From Paenibacillus_G sp049942825 (GTDB lineage Bacteria > Bacillota > Bacilli > Paenibacillales > NBRC-103111), in NCBI RefSeq assembly GCF_049942825.1, contig NZ_CP187970.1:4712001-4776000 (forward strand): a stretch of 64,000 nucleotides of DNA, read 5' to 3'. Shown piece after piece: positions 33,443-41,823 of this stretch (positions are counted from its first letter, which is position 1; each line of letters starts with the position of its first letter). The position numbers were made by a program, and so were the translations under genes. The notes under the pieces were generated by a model that made no database searches, was not told the origin of the DNA, and saw only the letters and a list, made by a program, of their open reading frames with translations.

Positions 33443-34699
33443 TTATTCCGCGCTGTATTTCCGCCTGCCTCCGATCCAGATTTCGCCGTCCGGAATGACC
33501 GCTCCGTCCGGAATCACCGAGTCCATCACCAGGCTGCCCGCACCCACACGCACGCCCTTGCCGAGCCTTGACCGGAAGACGACGGAGCCTGCGCCGATCA
33601 CTGAGCCGTCACCGATCTCGGTCCAGGTCTCCCCCTTAAGCTGCTTGTCCTTGCCTCCATGGACAAGAGCTCCAGGTTCAAGCACCACCCGGTTCCCTGC
33701 GGAGATGTGGGTCGACTTCAGCGCATGGAATGTATTGGAGCCTAAGAACCGGGCTTGAGCCCCGATCCGGATTAGCGGCCCTTCGTCAGCGCGCAGGGAG
33801 ACCCCGTCGCGGATGCCGGTCAGATCGGCGATCTGCACATTGCCGATGATCCGGTAGCGGTAGGTGCCGGTGTCCGGCTGCTGTGTCCGGACCCCGCCAA
33901 CGGCCGGCAGGGTTCTATGCTCATTGCCCGGGATTTTGCCCGGATTATAATTGATTCCGCGGACGAAACTTGCATTCTCCCTTGCCAGCTGCGAATAGCC
34001 TGCCGCGAGTTCCTTGTTCACTTCAACCACATCGATCATGAATTCGATATCTCCGGTCTGGATGTATTCCACCTTGCCGAGAGCCGGATCATCGGCTTCT
34101 TCCTGCGTCCGGAGCCATTTGCCCTCCTTCACCTTCAGCCCGCTCTTCAGCGTGATGCCCGGGCTGACTTTGGCCAGATGCATCACCATGCTTCCGTCCG
34201 TAATTACGGCGCCGTCCACCACAGCGTTGAAGCCAATGAAAGCGGGGACCGCGCCCCAGCTGAGCTGCCCGGGATGTGCGGCCATGAAGCTCTCGAACTC
34301 TCCAATGCCCGGATTGCTGTACTCCGGACGCTGCGACTCCGCTGCGATGTGCGCCGGCTGCGCCGACCGGATCTGTGCGCCATGGGCAACGATCGCCCGT
34401 TCTCCGAGCACGATATCCCCATGCCGGGCATCCAGCACCGCATTATCCTGCACATTGGCCCGGTCGCCGATCCGGATCCGGTGCCCGGCTCCCGCTGTCA
34501 GCCTTGCGAAAGGGGCCACGTAAACCCTGGAGCTCAGCTCGAGCTCGCCGGGCTTCGGCAGCTCGGCCGTCGGGTCGACGAAGGCGGCCGGGTCAGCGGC
34601 CGGGGCCATGGCGTTCCCCGCCCCAGTCCCCGCGGCGGAGCATAACAGGACGGTCAGGACCGCAGCCCGCCTGACAATCCACTTGGTGTGTTTGGACAT
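33443..34699 (-). CDS. Secreted tandem gamma-carbonic-anhydrase-like protein
   Basis: 418 residues: signal peptide (~1-30, VLTVLLCSAAGTGAGNA), then two left-handed beta-helix domains that each align with archaeal Cam. Domain 1 (~40-240) has IGDRANVQDNAVLDA, VAHGAQIRS and LRTQEEADDP. Domain 2 (~285-410) has GVSLRADEGPLIRIG, SNTFHALK, GALVHGG and VIPDGAVIPDG. Neither half keeps all three Zn histidines: domain 1 keeps only the His117 equivalent (His106); domain 2 keeps those of His81 and His122 (His325, His347) plus Arg59, Asp61 and Glu62 equivalents. ATG 34699 follows GAGGAGG. Possible extracellular carbonic anhydrase; acyltransferase or structural role not excluded. Confidence 0.8.
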   Translation of the reverse strand: MSKHTKWIVRRAAVLTVLLCSAAGTGAGNAMAPAADPAAFVDPTAELPKPGELELSSRVYVAPFARLTAGAGHRIRIGDRANVQDNAVLDARHGDIVLGERAIVAHGAQIRSAQPAHIAAESQRPEYSNPGIGEFESFMAAHPGQLSWGAVPAFIGFNAVVDGAVITDGSMVMHLAKVSPGITLKSGLKVKEGKWLRTQEEADDPALGKVEYIQTGDIEFMIDVVEVNKELAAGYSQLARENASFVRGINYNPGKIPGNEHRTLPAVGGVRTQQPDTGTYRYRIIGNVQIADLTGIRDGVSLRADEGPLIRIGAQARFLGSNTFHALKSTHISAGNRVVLEPGALVHGGKDKQLKGETWTEIGDGSVIGAGSVVFRSRLGKGVRVGAGSLVMDSVIPDGAVIPDGEIWIGGRRKYSAE

Positions 34700-34931
34700 G
34701 AATTGCCTCCTCAAGTTGATCTTGCAGCCAATGTTACTATCCCAAATAAAGGATGTTTTATGCGTAGGAGGCCGGCCGAATCCGATGGGGCAGGGCTGGG
34801 CGGACGCAGCATGAGAAACCGAAGCCTGAAAAACAGGCACCCGATCCGAAATCCGGAGCCTTACCCGCCCACTCCGCTATGAGTAAAATAGGTCCATGCA
34901 TGTATTCTGCGGGGTATGGAGGGCGAGTGCG

Positions 34932-36029
34932 ATGAACAAGGCATTCTGGAAGGGCCGGAAGGTATGGATTACAGGCCATACCGGCTTTAAGGGGACATGG
35001 CTCAGCATCTGGCTGCACGCCATGGGCGCGAACGTGACAGGCTTTTCGCTGGAGCCGCCGACGGAGCCGAGCCTGTACCGGCTGAGCGGGATGGCCGGGC
35101 GGATCAACAGCCATATCGGAGAGATCCGCGACGTGGAACAGGTGCGCCGGTCTATGGCAGAGACGGCTCCCGATGTTGTGCTGCATCTGGCTGCCCAGCC
35201 TCTCGTCCGGGAATCGTACCGACGGCCCGAGGACACCTACGCCATCAATGTGATGGGCACCGTGAATGTGCTCGAGGCGGTCCGCTCCCTGCATGCCGCC
35301 GGGCACACTGTCGGCTCCGCCATTATGGTTACGACCGACAAGGTCTACGAGAACCGGGAATGGCTGTGGGGCTACCGGGAGGACGAGCCGCTAGGCGGGT
35401 TCGATCCTTACTCGAGCAGCAAAGCCTGTGCGGAGCTCGTCACGGCCGCCTACCGAAGCTCCTACTTCCCGCCCGCGCGCTATGCGGAGCACGGCGTCGC
35501 CATCGCCACCGCCCGGGCGGGCAACGTCATTGGCGGCGGGGACTGGGCGGCAGACCGTCTGCTCCCCGACTGCTTCCGTGCATTGGAGAGGGGCGAGGAG
35601 ATCGCCATCCGCCGCCCCGGCGCCACGCGGCCGTGGCAGCATGTACTGGAGCCGCTGGCCGGCTACCTCCGGCTGGCTGAACTGCTCTTCTGCGGCGGTG
35701 CTGCATACGCCGAGGCCTGGAACTTCGGCCCCCGGGAGGAAGACGCGCAGACCGTGGAATCGATCGTGCGGCAGGTGTGCCGGCAGTGGGGCGAAGGCGC
35801 GGTCTACCGCGTGGAGGAGGACCTCTCGCTCCATGAGCATCATCTGCTGCGCCTCGACTGCTCCAAGGCCTGGAGCCGCCTGGGCCTGCGGCCGCGGTGG
35901 ACCGCCGAGGAAGCGGTCGGCGCCGTACTGGACTGGGTGAAGGCTTACCGCGGAGGCGAAGATCCGTATGAGCTGTGCCTGCGGCAGATGGAAGCTTATG
36001 AGGGAGTCCAGTCCGTCTCCATGAGCTAG
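34932..36029 (+). CDS. rfbG: CDP-glucose 4,6-dehydratase
   Basis: 365-residue extended SDR that converts CDP-D-glucose to CDP-4-keto-6-deoxyglucose. Signature features: KVWITGHTGFKGTWLSIWL at the N-terminus (the HTGFKG form is typical of RfbG), VLHLAAQPLVRESYRRP, VTTDKVYENREWLWGY, YSSSKACAELV and ARAGNVIGGGDW. ATG 34932 is preceded by GGAGGG. The matching nucleotidyltransferase (rfbF) is in the convergent operon, at 40168-40989, so this gene very likely feeds that pathway. Divergent from the carbonic-anhydrase-like gene across ~230 bases without a clear operator. Confidence 0.93.
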   Translation: MNKAFWKGRKVWITGHTGFKGTWLSIWLHAMGANVTGFSLEPPTEPSLYRLSGMAGRINSHIGEIRDVEQVRRSMAETAPDVVLHLAAQPLVRESYRRPEDTYAINVMGTVNVLEAVRSLHAAGHTVGSAIMVTTDKVYENREWLWGYREDEPLGGFDPYSSSKACAELVTAAYRSSYFPPARYAEHGVAIATARAGNVIGGGDWAADRLLPDCFRALERGEEIAIRRPGATRPWQHVLEPLAGYLRLAELLFCGGAAYAEAWNFGPREEDAQTVESIVRQVCRQWGEGAVYRVEEDLSLHEHHLLRLDCSKAWSRLGLRPRWTAEEAVGAVLDWVKAYRGGEDPYELCLRQMEAYEGVQSVSMS

Positions 36030-36083
36030 AGGAGCTGCTTCGATCGGCGGGCAGCCGGAGAGAAAGCGGAGCCGCAGCAAAGC

Positions 36084-36119
36084 AAAAAACCGCCGGGAGC
36101 TTAGTCCTGACGGTTTTTT
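36084..36119. terminator. Bidirectional terminator between rfbG and the 14-gene operon
   Basis: AAAAAACCG / CGGTTTTTT outer stem with an inner stem around TTAG, working in both directions. It overlaps the last codons of the minus-strand BtrH-like gene (stop at 36101-36103). Confidence 0.75.
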
Positions 36120-37276
36120 GCTGCGCGGTGCAGGGCGGTATCCAGCTCCGCGGCTAGGGTCCGCAGCATGCCGGAGAGCCGAAGCATCCGCTCTTCTCCC
36201 CTCTCCAGCAGGGGCTTCCACTGCTCCTTCTGCAGCTTGAGGCCGATCTTATACAGCTGCAGGAGATACTTCCGCCAGCACAGCTGCTCTTCCTCCAATT
36301 CTCGAATCCACTCCTTCCCCGTCTCCGGGAACGCTTCAGGATGCTCGCTCACGAGCTCCTGCAGGTAGAGGAGCATATGCATGACGCCTCCGATCCGCAG
36401 GCCGTAGTACACTTCCCTGCACGTTTCGGCGAATGCCGGGTCGGGCAGCTCGGCAGTTTCCTGCAGCGCTTCGAAGAAGCGCAGATAAGCCGCTTCGCCC
36501 GAATACCCGAGGGCTTCGTCCGGTGCCTGTGCCGGTACCGTTGCGTGCGCCGGCGATTCCAGGTATTCCCTGATCCGTGATGCCGCCAGCCTCAGGCCCT
36601 CCTCCTGATCGGCAGATCTGCGGGCAGCGGCGCCCAGGGCACCTGCGGCTGTGCGGGCGGAGTCGTCACCCGCAGCCGCAATCCTCCCCCTGCCGGCTCC
36701 CGGGGAGACCGCCCCGCTTCGCCCTGCGTACGGGGACTTCCCGACAAAGCCGGCCCCATAAATCCCGCCCAGCAGCCGGCGGAGCGGGACCGGTCCCTGA
36801 TAGGTCAGCGCCTGACCGGACATGTCGAGCAGGAACGAGTCGATGATATAGGCGCTGCCCGCCGTACGGTCCAGCCCGTTCAGGCAGATGACATGCGGCC
36901 GGCTCGGATTCTCCCGGTACACTTCGTGGCAGCGATCCAGGCATCCGCTGTGCACGAAGAGAAGCACCGGCTCTCCCCGCAGGAGAGCCTGCTCCAGCGC
37001 CGGCAGAAGCCGGCCTTCCTGCAGCTCATCCGGCTTGAAGGTATAGGTGAGCGGCCTGCCAGCATGCTTCGCCAGCTCCTCCATCATCGCCTCGCCGGAG
37101 CGCCCGATCCGGTAAGGCTGTGCGCTGCTGTGCTCGACAAGCATCCCCCCGCAGCGAAAGTACAGCTCCGTCTCGGTTACCGATTCGCCCAAGGCTTCGT
37201 AGATACTGCGCAGGCTGGCGAAGAGGCAGTGGGTTCCCGCCTGTACCTCCGGCATCGGCGTCGTTAGGGTCCTCAT
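36101..37276 (-). CDS. BtrH-like acyltransferase (ACP to amine)
   Basis: 391 residues. The N-terminal ~180 residues fit the BtrH_N type: papain/C39-like with likely triad Cys17 (VQAGTHCLFASLRSIYEALG), His128 (PSRPHVICLNGLDR) and Asp146 (SAYIIDSFLLDM). In butirosin biosynthesis BtrH moves the ACP-bound amino acyl chain to the aminoglycoside amine. A low-complexity Gly/Ala/Arg linker (~185-215) leads to a helical C-terminal domain (~230-390). Last gene of the operon, 15 bases after an ACP gene, so the ACP is its probable acyl donor. Acceptor unknown. Confidence 0.78.
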   Translation of the reverse strand: MRTLTTPMPEVQAGTHCLFASLRSIYEALGESVTETELYFRCGGMLVEHSSAQPYRIGRSGEAMMEELAKHAGRPLTYTFKPDELQEGRLLPALEQALLRGEPVLLFVHSGCLDRCHEVYRENPSRPHVICLNGLDRTAGSAYIIDSFLLDMSGQALTYQGPVPLRRLLGGIYGAGFVGKSPYAGRSGAVSPGAGRGRIAAAGDDSARTAAGALGAAARRSADQEEGLRLAASRIREYLESPAHATVPAQAPDEALGYSGEAAYLRFFEALQETAELPDPAFAETCREVYYGLRIGGVMHMLLYLQELVSEHPEAFPETGKEWIRELEEEQLCWRKYLLQLYKIGLKLQKEQWKPLLERGEERMLRLSGMLRTLAAELDTALHRAAKNRQD

Positions 37277-37291
37277 GTTCCCGCCCGCCCT

Positions 37292-37552
37292 TCAGTCCGA
37301 CACATAGCGGTTCACCAGGATCTCCAGCCGGGCCAGTGTGCACACATTTTCGATAAGCAGCTCCTCTTCGGGAACCGTAATGCCGTAGCGCTCCTCCAGC
37401 GCGATGATCAGCTCGATGGCTGTAATGGAGCTGAGATTATGGCTGCGCAGGTCTGTCTCGGGCTTAAGAACCATCTGCACCTCTGCGGGCAGACCCAACG
37501 CGGCGCCGGCTAACTGCTGCAGCTCGGTAAGTTGTGCCGTGGTCATCGTCAT
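37292..37552 (-). CDS. Acyl carrier protein (second of two)
   Basis: 86-residue ACP. The helix II region aligns with ACP consensus: NLSSITAIELIIALEERYGI, with Ser42 as the phosphopantetheine site (the usual DSL reads SSI); later VCTLARLEILVNRYV. The missing Asp before the serine is unusual but tolerated in specialised carriers. Its ATG overlaps the stop of the ATP-grasp gene (ATGA), and the BtrH-like gene follows at 15 bases. This ligase-ACP-acyltransferase order copies the logic of butirosin BtrJ-BtrI-BtrH. Needs a Sfp-type transferase, not seen here. Confidence 0.85.
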   Translation of the reverse strand: MTMTTAQLTELQQLAGAALGLPAEVQMVLKPETDLRSHNLSSITAIELIIALEERYGITVPEEELLIENVCTLARLEILVNRYVSD

Positions 37553-38943
37553 TCCCCTTCCTGTTGTATATGGTTCAGCAATGATTCGAGTCCGGATTCC
37601 AGCCCGGACAGCCGCTCCCTTGACGCTGCGGCGATCAGAACGAAAACCCGCCCTACGCAGCGGCCGCTCCCGCCTTCCGCCGCTTGGGGAAGCGTGCCGG
37701 ACGTGTAGACCAGTACCCCTTCCCCGCTGTCCGCCCGATAGACCAGTCCCTCCGCCTCAAGACGCGTTTTCAGAGACGAATACGTCAGAGGTGTCCGGGT
37801 CACAAGACGGAAATACCGGGATACGAACGCGGCTGCAGGAGCAAGCACTTCCGTTACGAAGCTCAGGTACGTCGAGAGGGTGAATCGTCCGTTGACCTCG
37901 ATCAGCGGGATCAGCGTCCCATCCGCCGCCCGGATCGCATCCACCCCCGCCATCCCTTGGTAGCCAAGCGTGTACAGCGCTTTGCCGATGCGCTGCCCGT
38001 ATTCCCGGAAGGGAGCAGGGAGATCAGGCCCCCGGTCCGCCTCGAGATGAGACCCCCGGTAGACGGTCCCCTCCAGCAGCTGGCCCTTCAGCGAGAACAC
38101 TTCAATCTCCCCGTCCTCACGGATGAACAGCTGGTAGTTGTAATCCCCGCTCTTCTCGATCCATTCTTCGAGAATCCAGCCCGTCTCGGGCGACCTGCGG
38201 CCAAACCGCATCAGCCGCTTCACGAGCCCCTTCATCCGCTCCGGGCTCTCCACCAGATGCAGTCCCCTGCCCGAAGCCGAATACGGATCCTTGACAATGA
38301 AGCTGGCTCCCGGCACGTAGAGCTGCTCATAAGCCTCCAGCAGCTCCTCCGCCGAGCGGCAGATCGTCCCCCGGCAGACGGGCAGACCGAGCATCTGCGC
38401 CATGGCCCGGTTCGCCGCCTTGTCGTTAATGGCCGCTGCCGCCCGGGAGGAAGGACCGATCAGCCGCAGTCCCGTCCTCGCCGCAATCTCCTCTTCCCGC
38501 TCCGTCACGGCATACGGGAGGAAATACACCTGCGGCCCGGCCAGTGCCTCCAGCTGCCGGAGCAGCTCCGCATCCTTCAGGACCAGCTCGGCAATCGGGG
38601 TGTAAGGATCCGCCCCCGCCCCTGCTGGACACAGGATGCGCGGAATCTCGAAACCGAGCGCCTCGAGGTCCCTTAGGAACTCCTTGTCAGGCACCTCGCG
38701 GAGAAGGAGCACATCCTGCCGGCGGCACAGCAGCAGGTTCATCTCCTCCATCCGGTGGACCGCACGGTCCTCCTCCCGGTCCGTGATGCCGCCGGTTGCC
38801 GGGTGCCAGACCTGCTCCGCTCCGATGTTGCAGAGCCACACTAGGATATCCCGCCGCCGGCCCGTCGTCATCGCCTCGACAAAGGACCAGCACCCTGCGG
38901 AGGCCGTATCAATCCAGCGGCAGCTGTCCTCGGATAACGTCAT
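37549..38943 (-). CDS. ATP-grasp ligase (BtrJ-like)
   Basis: 464 residues. Central ATP-grasp core: GLRLIGPSSRAAAAINDKAA, ASFIVKDPYSASGRGLHLVE (ATP-binding Lys and Gly loop), WILEEWIEKSGDYNYQLFI, GYQGMAGVDAIRAADG and the metal-binding IPLIEVNGRFT. Such enzymes load an amino acid onto an ACP, or add an amino acid to an ACP-bound chain. Overlaps the decarboxylase gene by 35 bases and the ACP gene by 4, so the three are tightly coupled. ATG 38943 is preceded by GGGGGCGGG. Substrate unknown; glutamate by analogy only. Confidence 0.82.
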   Translation of the reverse strand: MTLSEDSCRWIDTASAGCWSFVEAMTTGRRRDILVWLCNIGAEQVWHPATGGITDREEDRAVHRMEEMNLLLCRRQDVLLLREVPDKEFLRDLEALGFEIPRILCPAGAGADPYTPIAELVLKDAELLRQLEALAGPQVYFLPYAVTEREEEIAARTGLRLIGPSSRAAAAINDKAANRAMAQMLGLPVCRGTICRSAEELLEAYEQLYVPGASFIVKDPYSASGRGLHLVESPERMKGLVKRLMRFGRRSPETGWILEEWIEKSGDYNYQLFIREDGEIEVFSLKGQLLEGTVYRGSHLEADRGPDLPAPFREYGQRIGKALYTLGYQGMAGVDAIRAADGTLIPLIEVNGRFTLSTYLSFVTEVLAPAAAFVSRYFRLVTRTPLTYSSLKTRLEAEGLVYRADSGEGVLVYTSGTLPQAAEGGSGRCVGRVFVLIAAASRERLSGLESGLESLLNHIQQEGE

Positions 38944-40177
38944 ACGCCCGCCCCCTTTCTCTCAGCACATACTCGCGGCCCTCGAGAAGCAGCACCTCGG
39001 CCGGCAGCGCATGGCTCAGGAACAGGACCGGGCTGTGCGTCAGGCCGTAAGCGCCCGATTTGTCCACACAGATTACGTCTCCTTCAGCTGCGGCCGGCAG
39101 CTCCACCTTCTGCCCCAGCACATCCGTCGCCGTACAGAGCGGTCCCGTTACGGTTACCGGCTCGGAGGGGCCGCTGCGGCCCAGCACCCGCATAGGGAAG
39201 TTGTGCCGGATATACCGGCCGAGGAACGCCGACGAGGCATGCTGGTTCGAGCCGCCGTCGCACACCAGATAGGTGCTGCCCTTGCTCGCTTTGCGGTACA
39301 GCACCTTCGTGAGGAACACGCCCGCTTCCGCAAGCAGGAACCGCCCGCTCTCCACCGCGATCCTCGTGCCCCGGAGCCTGCCGGCATACCGCAGCCACAG
39401 CGCCGCGATGCCTTCGCGCAGCCGTTCCAGTTCAAGCGCCGCTTCATGGGCAAAGTACGGCACGCCCCATCCTCCGCCGAGATCCAGGAACTGCAGCGGG
39501 GTCCCGGAGCTCTCCGCATGCCGCAGCGCCAGCTCGAACGTATCCTCAAGCTGGGCCAGCAGCGCGTCCGCCGACAGAATCTGGGTTCCGAAGTAGACGT
39601 GGAACCCGATGAGCCGGACGCTCTGCAGGCGGGTCAGCTCGGCCAGCACCCCGGGCAGCTCCTCCTCGTCGATCCCGAACTGGGAGGAGACGCCGCTCAT
39701 CCGGATGCCCGCCGTCTTCTGCTCGAGGTTCGGGTTGACGCGGATGGCTATATCCGCCACGCGTCCCTTGGCTGCCGCGATGCGGTTGATCCGGCGGATT
39801 TCCTCGGCACTCTCCGCATTGATGGAGCGGATGCCGAGATCCACAGCCCACTCCAGTTCCTCCACGGTCTTCCCGGGACTTGTGAAAATGATCTCCGCGG
39901 GCGGATACCCCGCCTCCAGAACGGCCGCCAGCTCGCCGGCCGAAGCCACCTCCACCCGGCAGCCTTCCCTCCGGAGCAGTTGGGCGATGCCGAGGAGCGG
40001 GTTGCATTTCATCGAGTAATACACCTCCACTCCCGCCTCGGCCGGAAACAGGCTGCGGAGGGTCTCCAGCTGCCGCTGGATCACGGCACCGTCATAGACG
40101 TACATTGGCGTTCCGAACTTCTCCGCGAGAGCGGCCAGACGGACGTCATCCAAGAGGCTGTCGACTGTCAGCTCCAT
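38909..40177 (-). CDS. PLP-dependent decarboxylase, LysA/BtrK type
   Basis: 422-residue fold-type III decarboxylase (alanine racemase-like barrel plus beta domain). PLP lysine Lys57 in EVYYSMKCNPLLGI; glycine-rich phosphate site FLDLGGGWGVPYF; the catalytic Cys with Asp in GPLCTATDVLG; AYGLTHSPVLF near the end. LysA uses diaminopimelate, but the BtrK branch decarboxylates glutamyl-ACP; location beside ATP-grasp and ACP genes favours the latter. ATG 40177 follows GGGAGG; an upstream frame start at 40255 falls inside the neighbour gene. Overlaps rfbF by 10 bases. Confidence 0.87.
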   Translation of the reverse strand: MELTVDSLLDDVRLAALAEKFGTPMYVYDGAVIQRQLETLRSLFPAEAGVEVYYSMKCNPLLGIAQLLRREGCRVEVASAGELAAVLEAGYPPAEIIFTSPGKTVEELEWAVDLGIRSINAESAEEIRRINRIAAAKGRVADIAIRVNPNLEQKTAGIRMSGVSSQFGIDEEELPGVLAELTRLQSVRLIGFHVYFGTQILSADALLAQLEDTFELALRHAESSGTPLQFLDLGGGWGVPYFAHEAALELERLREGIAALWLRYAGRLRGTRIAVESGRFLLAEAGVFLTKVLYRKASKGSTYLVCDGGSNQHASSAFLGRYIRHNFPMRVLGRSGPSEPVTVTGPLCTATDVLGQKVELPAAAEGDVICVDKSGAYGLTHSPVLFLSHALPAEVLLLEGREYVLRERGRAYDVIRGQLPLD

Positions 40178-40989
40178 CGCGCCGCCTCCCTGCCTGCCGC
40201 CACAGCAGCCGCAGCCCCTTCCTCCACGATCCACGGCGGGGAGCCGCTGTCCCACAGCTCCTCGAGGTACCTTTTATCCCGCAGGGTATCCATACATTCC
40301 CAGAAGCCCCGATGCTTGAAGGCGGCGAGCTGGCCGTCCCGGGCCAGTCTGCCGAGCACCTCGCCCTCCAGCTCGGTGCGGTCGTCCTCCAGGTAATCCA
40401 GGACGCCAGGCTCGAACACGAAGAAGCCTCCGTTGATCCAGCTCTCTTCGGCCGGCTCCTTCTCCTTGAAGCCGGTCACCCGTTCCCCCTCGAACGTCAG
40501 GGTCCCGAATCTCCCCCGCGGCCGGACGGCCGTCACCGTGGCCAGCTTCCCCTGTGCATAGTGATAATCAAGCAGAGCCCGGAGGTTCACGGAGCTGACC
40601 CCGTCGCCGTAGGTCATTAGGAACGTATCCCCGCGGAGCTGGTCGCGCAGCCGGTACAGCCTTCCTCCAGTTGTCGTATGCAGACCGGTATCCCGCAGAT
40701 GCACGGTCCAATCGCTGCCCCGGGACTCCGTCACCTGGACTTGTCCCTCGCCGAGCCGAACGGTAACGTCGCTCTGCAGGTAGGGATAATTCAGGAAGTA
40801 CTGCTTGATGCAGTCCCCTTTGTACCCGAGCGCCACATAAAATTCCTTCATACCGTACCGGCTGTAATGTTCCATGATATGACAGAGAATCGGACGGCCG
40901 CCGATCTCCACGAGCGGCTTGGGCTTCAAGGCCGTCTCCTCGCTGAGCCGGGTGCCGAAGCCGCCGGCCAGCAGTACCACTGGGAGCAT
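40168..40989 (-). CDS. rfbF: Glucose-1-phosphate cytidylyltransferase
   Basis: 273-residue nucleotidyltransferase that makes CDP-glucose from CTP and glucose-1-phosphate. Signature: VVLLAGGFGTRLSEETALKPKPLVEIGG, shown here in part as LAGGFGTRLSEET, followed by YGMKEFYVALGYKGD, FLMTYGDGVSSVN, FKEKEPAEESWINGGFFVFE and GFWECMDTLRDKRYLE. The SEET..KPKP spacing and WINGGFFVF are typical of RfbF. ATG 40989 with AAAGGAAG upstream (a TTG lies one codon earlier). Partner dehydratase rfbG is on the convergent strand at 34932. Confidence 0.93.
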   Translation of the reverse strand: MLPVVLLAGGFGTRLSEETALKPKPLVEIGGRPILCHIMEHYSRYGMKEFYVALGYKGDCIKQYFLNYPYLQSDVTVRLGEGQVQVTESRGSDWTVHLRDTGLHTTTGGRLYRLRDQLRGDTFLMTYGDGVSSVNLRALLDYHYAQGKLATVTAVRPRGRFGTLTFEGERVTGFKEKEPAEESWINGGFFVFEPGVLDYLEDDRTELEGEVLGRLARDGQLAAFKHRGFWECMDTLRDKRYLEELWDSGSPPWIVEEGAAAAVAAGREAARWS

Positions 40990-41008
40990 CAAATCATCTT
41001 CCTTTCTC

Positions 41009-41821
41009 TTAGGAGCTCGCGCTGGTATAACCCCGGATCGCGATCCGCCAAACGAGCCGGGTCATCAGCAGGAACAGCAGCGGAGCCGCACAGCCCCACA
41101 CCCAGTAGACGGGAGTCATCCGGCCGAGGAGATAGAGCGGCGACAGGTTGCTGATCAGAAAGACCGGCAGCAGGAACGTGCCTGCCCGCTGGATCGCGGC
41201 AGGATAGATCGCCATCGGCATCTGGTTGAAGTCGAACAGCGCGTTCGACACCTCGTTGATCCCGCCCGTCTTGACCGTCCAGAAGGACAGCAGCTGGGGC
41301 AGGAGAAAGATCGCATAGGTCAGCATCACACCAATGAGGATGAAGCCGGTGAAGCCGGTCACGTGGGCGGCCGTCACCGGAATGCCGCTCTGCCGCCAGC
41401 CGTACACGATCATGAGCAGGCCGCCGATCAGATTCGGGATCGAATAGCCGATATCGATGCTGCGCAGCGTGGCCATGAACTGCAGGGACACCGGCCGGGT
41501 CATCATGATATCGAGCGAGCCGGTGCGGATATGCTCCGGCAGCTGGATGAAGTTGCCGTAGAAGAAGGTGGAGTACAGACCGGCCATCACGGTGTATACG
41601 CCGGTGAAGAGCAGGATCTGGTCCGGCGAAAAGCCGCGGATGTCCACCCCGATCCGGTAGATCACATAGATATAAGACAGTTTGATGCACAAGTAAGCAA
41701 GCTCGATCAGGATGCCGAAGACAAAATTCACCCGGTATTCCATCATCGAGATCACGCTGTTCTTGACGAATAACCCATAGATCCGTGCGTATCTGAGACA
41801 TTCCCTCCATACCGCGCCCAT
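41009..41821 (-). CDS. ABC-2 type exporter permease
   Basis: 270-residue membrane protein, six helices, of the ABC2_membrane (DUF990-like) type: SVISMMEYRVNFVFGILIEL, FYGNFIQLPEHIRTGSLDIMM and the C-terminal end SPLYLLGRMTPVYWVWG. ATG 41821 follows GGGAGGG; the frame opens earlier (41866) but inside the neighbouring permease. Second permease of a heteromeric exporter with the two upstream genes. Probably moves the cluster product across the membrane. Confidence 0.85.
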   Translation of the reverse strand: MGAVWRECLRYARIYGLFVKNSVISMMEYRVNFVFGILIELAYLCIKLSYIYVIYRIGVDIRGFSPDQILLFTGVYTVMAGLYSTFFYGNFIQLPEHIRTGSLDIMMTRPVSLQFMATLRSIDIGYSIPNLIGGLLMIVYGWRQSGIPVTAAHVTGFTGFILIGVMLTYAIFLLPQLLSFWTVKTGGINEVSNALFDFNQMPMAIYPAAIQRAGTFLLPVFLISNLSPLYLLGRMTPVYWVWGCAAPLLFLLMTRLVWRIAIRGYTSASS

Positions 41822-41823
41822 AA

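Noticed and set aside
33443..34699. Simple acetyltransferase call for the left-handed beta-helix protein
   Set aside because: The IGDR-NVQD, RADEG-P and C-terminal helix patterns match gamma-carbonic anhydrase better than hexapeptide acyltransferases, and a signal peptide argues against a CoA-dependent enzyme.
38909..40177. Assignment of the PLP decarboxylase as lysine-biosynthetic LysA
   Set aside because: Embedded between rfbF and ATP-grasp/ACP genes with overlaps and no lysine pathway genes nearby; the BtrK-like role fits context better, although sequence alone does not exclude DAP use.
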